This document shows, piece after piece, positions 61,151 to 64,000 of a DNA stretch of 64,000 nt. Origin of the DNA: Xylanibacter muris (GTDB taxonomy: Bacteria; Bacteroidota; Bacteroidia; Bacteroidales; Bacteroidaceae). The position numbers were made by a program, and so were the translations under genes. The notes under the pieces were generated by a model. That model was not told the DNA's origin. It worked only from the letters and a program-made list of their open reading frames with translations, and made no database searches. Position 1 is the stretch's first letter. The number at the start of each line of letters is the position of its first letter. The stretch covers positions 1 through 64,000 of the forward strand of contig NZ_JABKKF010000012.1 of the NCBI RefSeq assembly GCF_013166605.1, written 5' to 3'.

Positions 61151-62008
61151 ATGAATTTCCCTATTGACGAACTGCATCTATTTACATTAAACGTAGGCTT
61201 TGCCCGTCACGACAGCGACTGGAACTGGAAAAATGTGCAAAGCCCGTTCGCCCGTCTGTATCTTGTTGTCGGTGGTTCTGCGCAGATACATCTTCCGGAT
61301 GGAATTCACGATCTCACCCCCGGTCATCTGTATTTTATTCCTCCGTTCATTACCCATAGTTATTTATGTAATTCCTCTTTTTCTCATTATTATCTTCATA
61401 TATATGAAAAATGTGATGGCGGGGTGAGTATCATCGATGAATGGGATTATCCTGTAGAGGTGAATGCTGCATCTTACGATATAGAGCTTATGAAGCGGCT
61501 TTTGTATATTAATCCTTTTCTGAAGTTACCGGCGTCAAATCCGAAAGTCTATGACAATAATGCCATGCTTGTAAATAATATTGAAATGAATATCCGCAGG
61601 CCGTTCTGTGATAAGATGGAATCCCGTGGCATCGTTTTCGTGCTGTTGTCACGGTTTATGAAATATGCCAGGCCAAAGATAGAAATTCAGGATTGCCGGA
61701 TACGCCAATCTCTGGCCTATATACGTAAGAATCTTAATCAGGCTATAAGTCTTGATATTTTGGCTGATATGGCATGCATGTCGAAAGACCATTTCATACG
61801 TATGTTCAGAAGTAAGACAGGCAAGACACCGAAAACGTACATCATCAAGCAGAAGATGGAAAGGGCAGAGTTGCTTCTCGTAACGACAGATAATCCGATA
61901 AAGAATGTTGCTATGCAGGTAGGTTATGATGACTGTTCTCATTTTAATAAAACTTTCAAAGCCTTTTCGGGTATGACACCGACAGAGTACCGTGAGCGTC
62001 ATCAATAA
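61151..62008 (+). CDS. AraC-family transcriptional regulator
   Basis: 285 residues. The N-terminal cupin-like sugar-binding domain (about 1-160; SPFARLYLVVGGSAQIHLPD, FIPPFITHSYLCNSSFSHYY) is followed by two HTH motifs (about 185-285): ISLDILADMACMSKDHFIRM and IKNVAMQVGYDDCSHFNKTF ending in the FSGMTPTEYR signature. The divergent position towards the deoxysugar operon strongly suggests it controls that operon in response to L-fucose, L-rhamnose or an intermediate. The shared intergenic region contains both promoters; no clear direct repeat could be assigned as its operator. Confidence 0.9.
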   Translation: MNFPIDELHLFTLNVGFARHDSDWNWKNVQSPFARLYLVVGGSAQIHLPDGIHDLTPGHLYFIPPFITHSYLCNSSFSHYYLHIYEKCDGGVSIIDEWDYPVEVNAASYDIELMKRLLYINPFLKLPASNPKVYDNNAMLVNNIEMNIRRPFCDKMESRGIVFVLLSRFMKYARPKIEIQDCRIRQSLAYIRKNLNQAISLDILADMACMSKDHFIRMFRSKTGKTPKTYIIKQKMERAELLLVTTDNPIKNVAMQVGYDDCSHFNKTFKAFSGMTPTEYRERHQ

Positions 62009-62009
62009 T

Positions 62010-62535
62010 CATGCAATAAATCCAATGTTTTTGTCATGCCGGATGAACAATGTGGCATGGCATATCTTACACTGTGTAGGGACATGCCTTTGGCATGTGT
62101 CATGCGTGAACGCCTCCATATCCCTATTCATTAAACACGTCTGACACATCGCAAAGCGATGTCCCTACTCGTGGAAGGAATCCCTCCGGTTCCCAAAAAG
62201 AAAGGGAAGATGCCACTCTGACTCCCCTAAAGGGGGAGATAAAGGAAGAGTATGTGGAAGCATCAGGTGTATATGCAGATGAAAATGTTCATCCACAATG
62301 TAGGGACATCGCTTTGCGATGTGTTCGATGTATACTACAAACAGAGTTTATTTGTTGGAGGGATGTTCCTGTCTGACACGTGCCAAAGGCACGTCCCTAC
62401 ATGGAGGATGAATGCGATAATATGAACGTTTTCGTTAAACCAGATGAGCAATGCCAAGCTTGCTTGAATATTGCCATGGCGAGAAAAGGTGCATAAATAT
62501 GAACGTTTTCGTTGAGCCGGATGAGTAATGTCAAA
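62010..62535. repeat. Cluster of repeat families A, B and C
   Basis: This 526-bp gene-free stretch is made almost entirely of repeats: partial C copies at 62010-62060 and 62497-62535 and a full C copy at 62419-62490; palindromic B copies at 62075-62108 (GTAGGGACATGCC type), 62141-62168 (inverted, ATCGC type), 62298-62325 (ATCGC type) and 62371-62400 (inverted, GTGCC type); and one A copy at 62219-62275. B units occur in inverted pairs with matching stems (GTGCC with GTGCC, ATCGC with ATCGC). No gene is seen. Confidence 0.85.
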
Positions 62536-63585
62536 CTATTTTTCTTTCAACAGTTTCCTTGCGTATTCGATTATAGTATCTTTTCCTTTCCTGAAATCGC
62601 TGTCGGTGATGTCCACCTTATGATGTGGGGCGATGCCGAACTCGGTGGAATTGCCTTTGTTGTCATACATTGGGCATGCCGAGAAACGTACTGCCCATCC
62701 GTTGGGCAGCGAACTGTTGAACGGCAATCCGGCTCCGCCTCCGGTATTGTCTCCTACAATTCTGACGTTGGCGAAGCATTTCATATACTTTACAAACTCG
62801 TTTGCCGCGCTGTATACGTGGCGGTTGGTGAGTACGCATGCGTTTTTGTGCCATCTTATGTTAGATGAAGGATAGAGCCGTTGCTCCTCCGGTTTCGAGA
62901 AGCAGTCGTGCCCCTTGCCCGTCTTGTGGCTTATATATCCCACAAGTGTGGATTCTTGTGCAAATCTTGCGGCAAGTCTCTCCGCGTATGTGAGCAAGCC
63001 TCCGGAGTTGTTGCGTATGTCGATGATGATGCCGCGGCAGAGCATCAGCCTGTTCAAAACCTCATCGATGTTGCCTTCTCCGACCCCGCTTGCAAAGCTT
63101 CCGTAATATATGTATCCTATATTGTCGTCGAGAATCTTGTATTTCATTCCCGCTGCAATCTTATAGTCGGTTCCGAGATATATGCGCTGAAGGGTGTCGC
63201 TGAAGTTGGCCGGATAATTCTCATGCCATTTCCAATAGCGTGCGAAGTCGGCCGAGCGCGACAGGTTGACATGTCCGTCGCGGAGTTCGGCGAGCATGTC
63301 GGCCATTACCTCAAACAGTTGGTCGGAAGTCATGTCATTGCTCACCCGCACCTTATATTTATTATATACCTCATTCCAGTCAAGCCCGTATGCTTGATGT
63401 TTGTATTCGAAGAAACAGTAATGCTCGTCGATGATTTTCCATAGGGCATCGAAGTTCCCGTGTGGGCTGTTATCAAACTCCTCCTCCTCGATGCATGATG
63501 TGATGCAGACCGGGAAAATCATCATTATGGTCAATGTGACGATGGTGTTCCTTATTAGCGACATAATGTAAAAGGTGGCTTTCAT
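62536..63585 (-). CDS. S41-family C-terminal-processing-like peptidase, lipoprotein
   Basis: 349 residues. Lipobox ITSC (about residues 28-31, CIEEEEFDN following) anchors it to a membrane. The N-terminal helical domain FDALWKIIDEHYCFFEYK is typical of Bacteroidales S41 lipoproteins. The protease core has IDIRNNSGGLLTYAERLAAR (oxyanion region) and TNRHVYSAANEFVKYMK with the probable nucleophilic Ser in the YSAANEF block; the usual Lys follows a few residues later. No PDZ domain is obvious between them. Peptidase activity is likely but the substrate is unknown. Its start overlaps the stop of the upstream DUF3316 gene (ATGA), implying an operon of at least two genes. Confidence 0.87.
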   Translation of the reverse strand: MKATFYIMSLIRNTIVTLTIMMIFPVCITSCIEEEEFDNSPHGNFDALWKIIDEHYCFFEYKHQAYGLDWNEVYNKYKVRVSNDMTSDQLFEVMADMLAELRDGHVNLSRSADFARYWKWHENYPANFSDTLQRIYLGTDYKIAAGMKYKILDDNIGYIYYGSFASGVGEGNIDEVLNRLMLCRGIIIDIRNNSGGLLTYAERLAARFAQESTLVGYISHKTGKGHDCFSKPEEQRLYPSSNIRWHKNACVLTNRHVYSAANEFVKYMKCFANVRIVGDNTGGGAGLPFNSSLPNGWAVRFSACPMYDNKGNSTEFGIAPHHKVDITDSDFRKGKDTIIEYARKLLKEK

Positions 63586-64000
63586 GGGCGGTATCCTGTT
63601 ATTCTGAAGCGTTTTATGAATCCTATCATAAAGCGGTGTGAATAGATGTGCTGTTTCAGGCTGTTCACGTGCGACTGTTGATAGTCACCGAGATATCCGG
63701 CCCTCAGACTTAGCTTTCTGCCTACGTTTATGTCTACGGTCAGCTGCTGCCGGAAGTAAGGCATGCTCACCGCTGTTGTCGGAACAATGTTGCGGTCGTA
63801 GTCTCCCCGTGAGAATATCTCGTAATAGGACTGTCCGTAGTTCGGGCTGAACATCAGTCCGGCCAAAGCCATGTCGAAACTGTATCCGGCCGTTATGCGG
63901 CACCGGCCTATGTCGAACCTGTAGGCGGCGGACGCTGCCGGTCTAACGTCTATATGGAATCTTGCCTGTGCGGGATTGTTTCCTCCGCTGATGTTGTATA
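63582..64000 (-). CDS. DUF3316 family protein, 3' part (runs off the window)
   Basis: Minus-strand frame open to the window edge; the visible 138 C-terminal residues begin YNISGGNNPAQARFHIDVRP and continue AYRFDIGRCRITAGYSFD, LMFSPNYGQSYYEIFSRGDY, VGRKLSLRAGYLGDYQQSHV and end FMIGFIKRFRITGYRP. This matches the C-terminal half of DUF3316, a Bacteroidales barrel-like envelope family of unknown function that is often paired with an S41 peptidase. The alternating hydrophobic strands suggest an outer-membrane protein. The N-terminus lies outside the window, so the signal peptide cannot be checked. Confidence 0.75.
   Translation of the reverse strand, partial: YNISGGNNPAQARFHIDVRPAASAAYRFDIGRCRITAGYSFDMALAGLMFSPNYGQSYYEIFSRGDYDRNIVPTTAVSMPYFRQQLTVDINVGRKLSLRAGYLGDYQQSHVNSLKQHIYSHRFMIGFIKRFRITGYRP

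Overview
The window comes from a gut- or oral-type member of the Bacteroidales, most likely a Prevotellaceae-like organism. The evidence is the promoter signature TAnnTTTG (with TTTG 19-21 bp upstream) before many genes, type IX secretion sorting tails on secreted proteins, Mfa1/Mfa2-type fimbrillins with DUF3575/DUF3868 partners, a hybrid two-component system (HTCS), PL11/GH28/GH2 pectin enzymes and GldL/GldM homologues. The genus is inference; no rRNA gene is present.

Region 1 (1-13950) is accessory and heavily rearranged. A 127-bp direct repeat carrying its own promoter brackets 8.3 kb. Inside are a truncated WG-repeat protein, two related ATPases with a C-terminal nuclease-like domain, a broken ATPase/DUF2442 chimera and a mosaic secreted surface protein. 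Beyond it lie a DUF4160-DUF2442 pair, an N6-adenine DNA methyltransferase overlapping an unrecognised gene (a possible undescribed defence module), a decayed ISAzo13-type transposase and an XRE fragment. A dispersed repeat sits at the broken end of three gene remnants.

Region 2 (13997-25486) is core-like: a pectin-type HTCS divergent from a GH28 polygalacturonase, then nagB, class I fumarase and an M16 zinc peptidase on the minus strand.

Region 3 (25850-38731) is a fimbrial locus. A tyrosine recombinase stands next to a ~200-bp segment bounded by 18-bp perfect inverted repeats. The best promoter inside the segment points away from the six-gene cluster that follows (DUF3575, DUF3868, Mfa1-like, Mfa2-like, two further fimbrillins, and a protein made of six tandem HTH-like units). 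This looks like a phase-variable switch drawn in the OFF state.

Region 4 (38911-50734): a DUF4954 beta-helix protein, HflX, then two PL11 rhamnogalacturonan lyases and a GH2 enzyme, each with its own promoter and striking inverted repeats before the second PL11 and the GH2, and tRNA-Leu(UAG). Together with GH28 these genes would act on pectin and rhamnogalacturonan I; no SusC/SusD pair is present.

Region 5 (50878-57365): a three-gene operon with GldL and GldM motor homologues plus an OmpA-like barrel protein, lacking the usual GldK/GldN partners; then, on the minus strand, an ECF sigma, a short membrane anti-sigma-like protein, a small secreted protein and two paralogous outer-membrane barrels.

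Region 6 (57450-64000): a deoxysugar (L-fucose/L-rhamnose) oxidation operon (mutarotase, dehydrogenase, lactonase, aldo/keto reductase) under a divergent AraC regulator, with only the 3' stub of a probable fucose permease left; a dense repeat cluster; an S41 lipoprotein peptidase and the 3' part of a DUF3316 gene running off the window.
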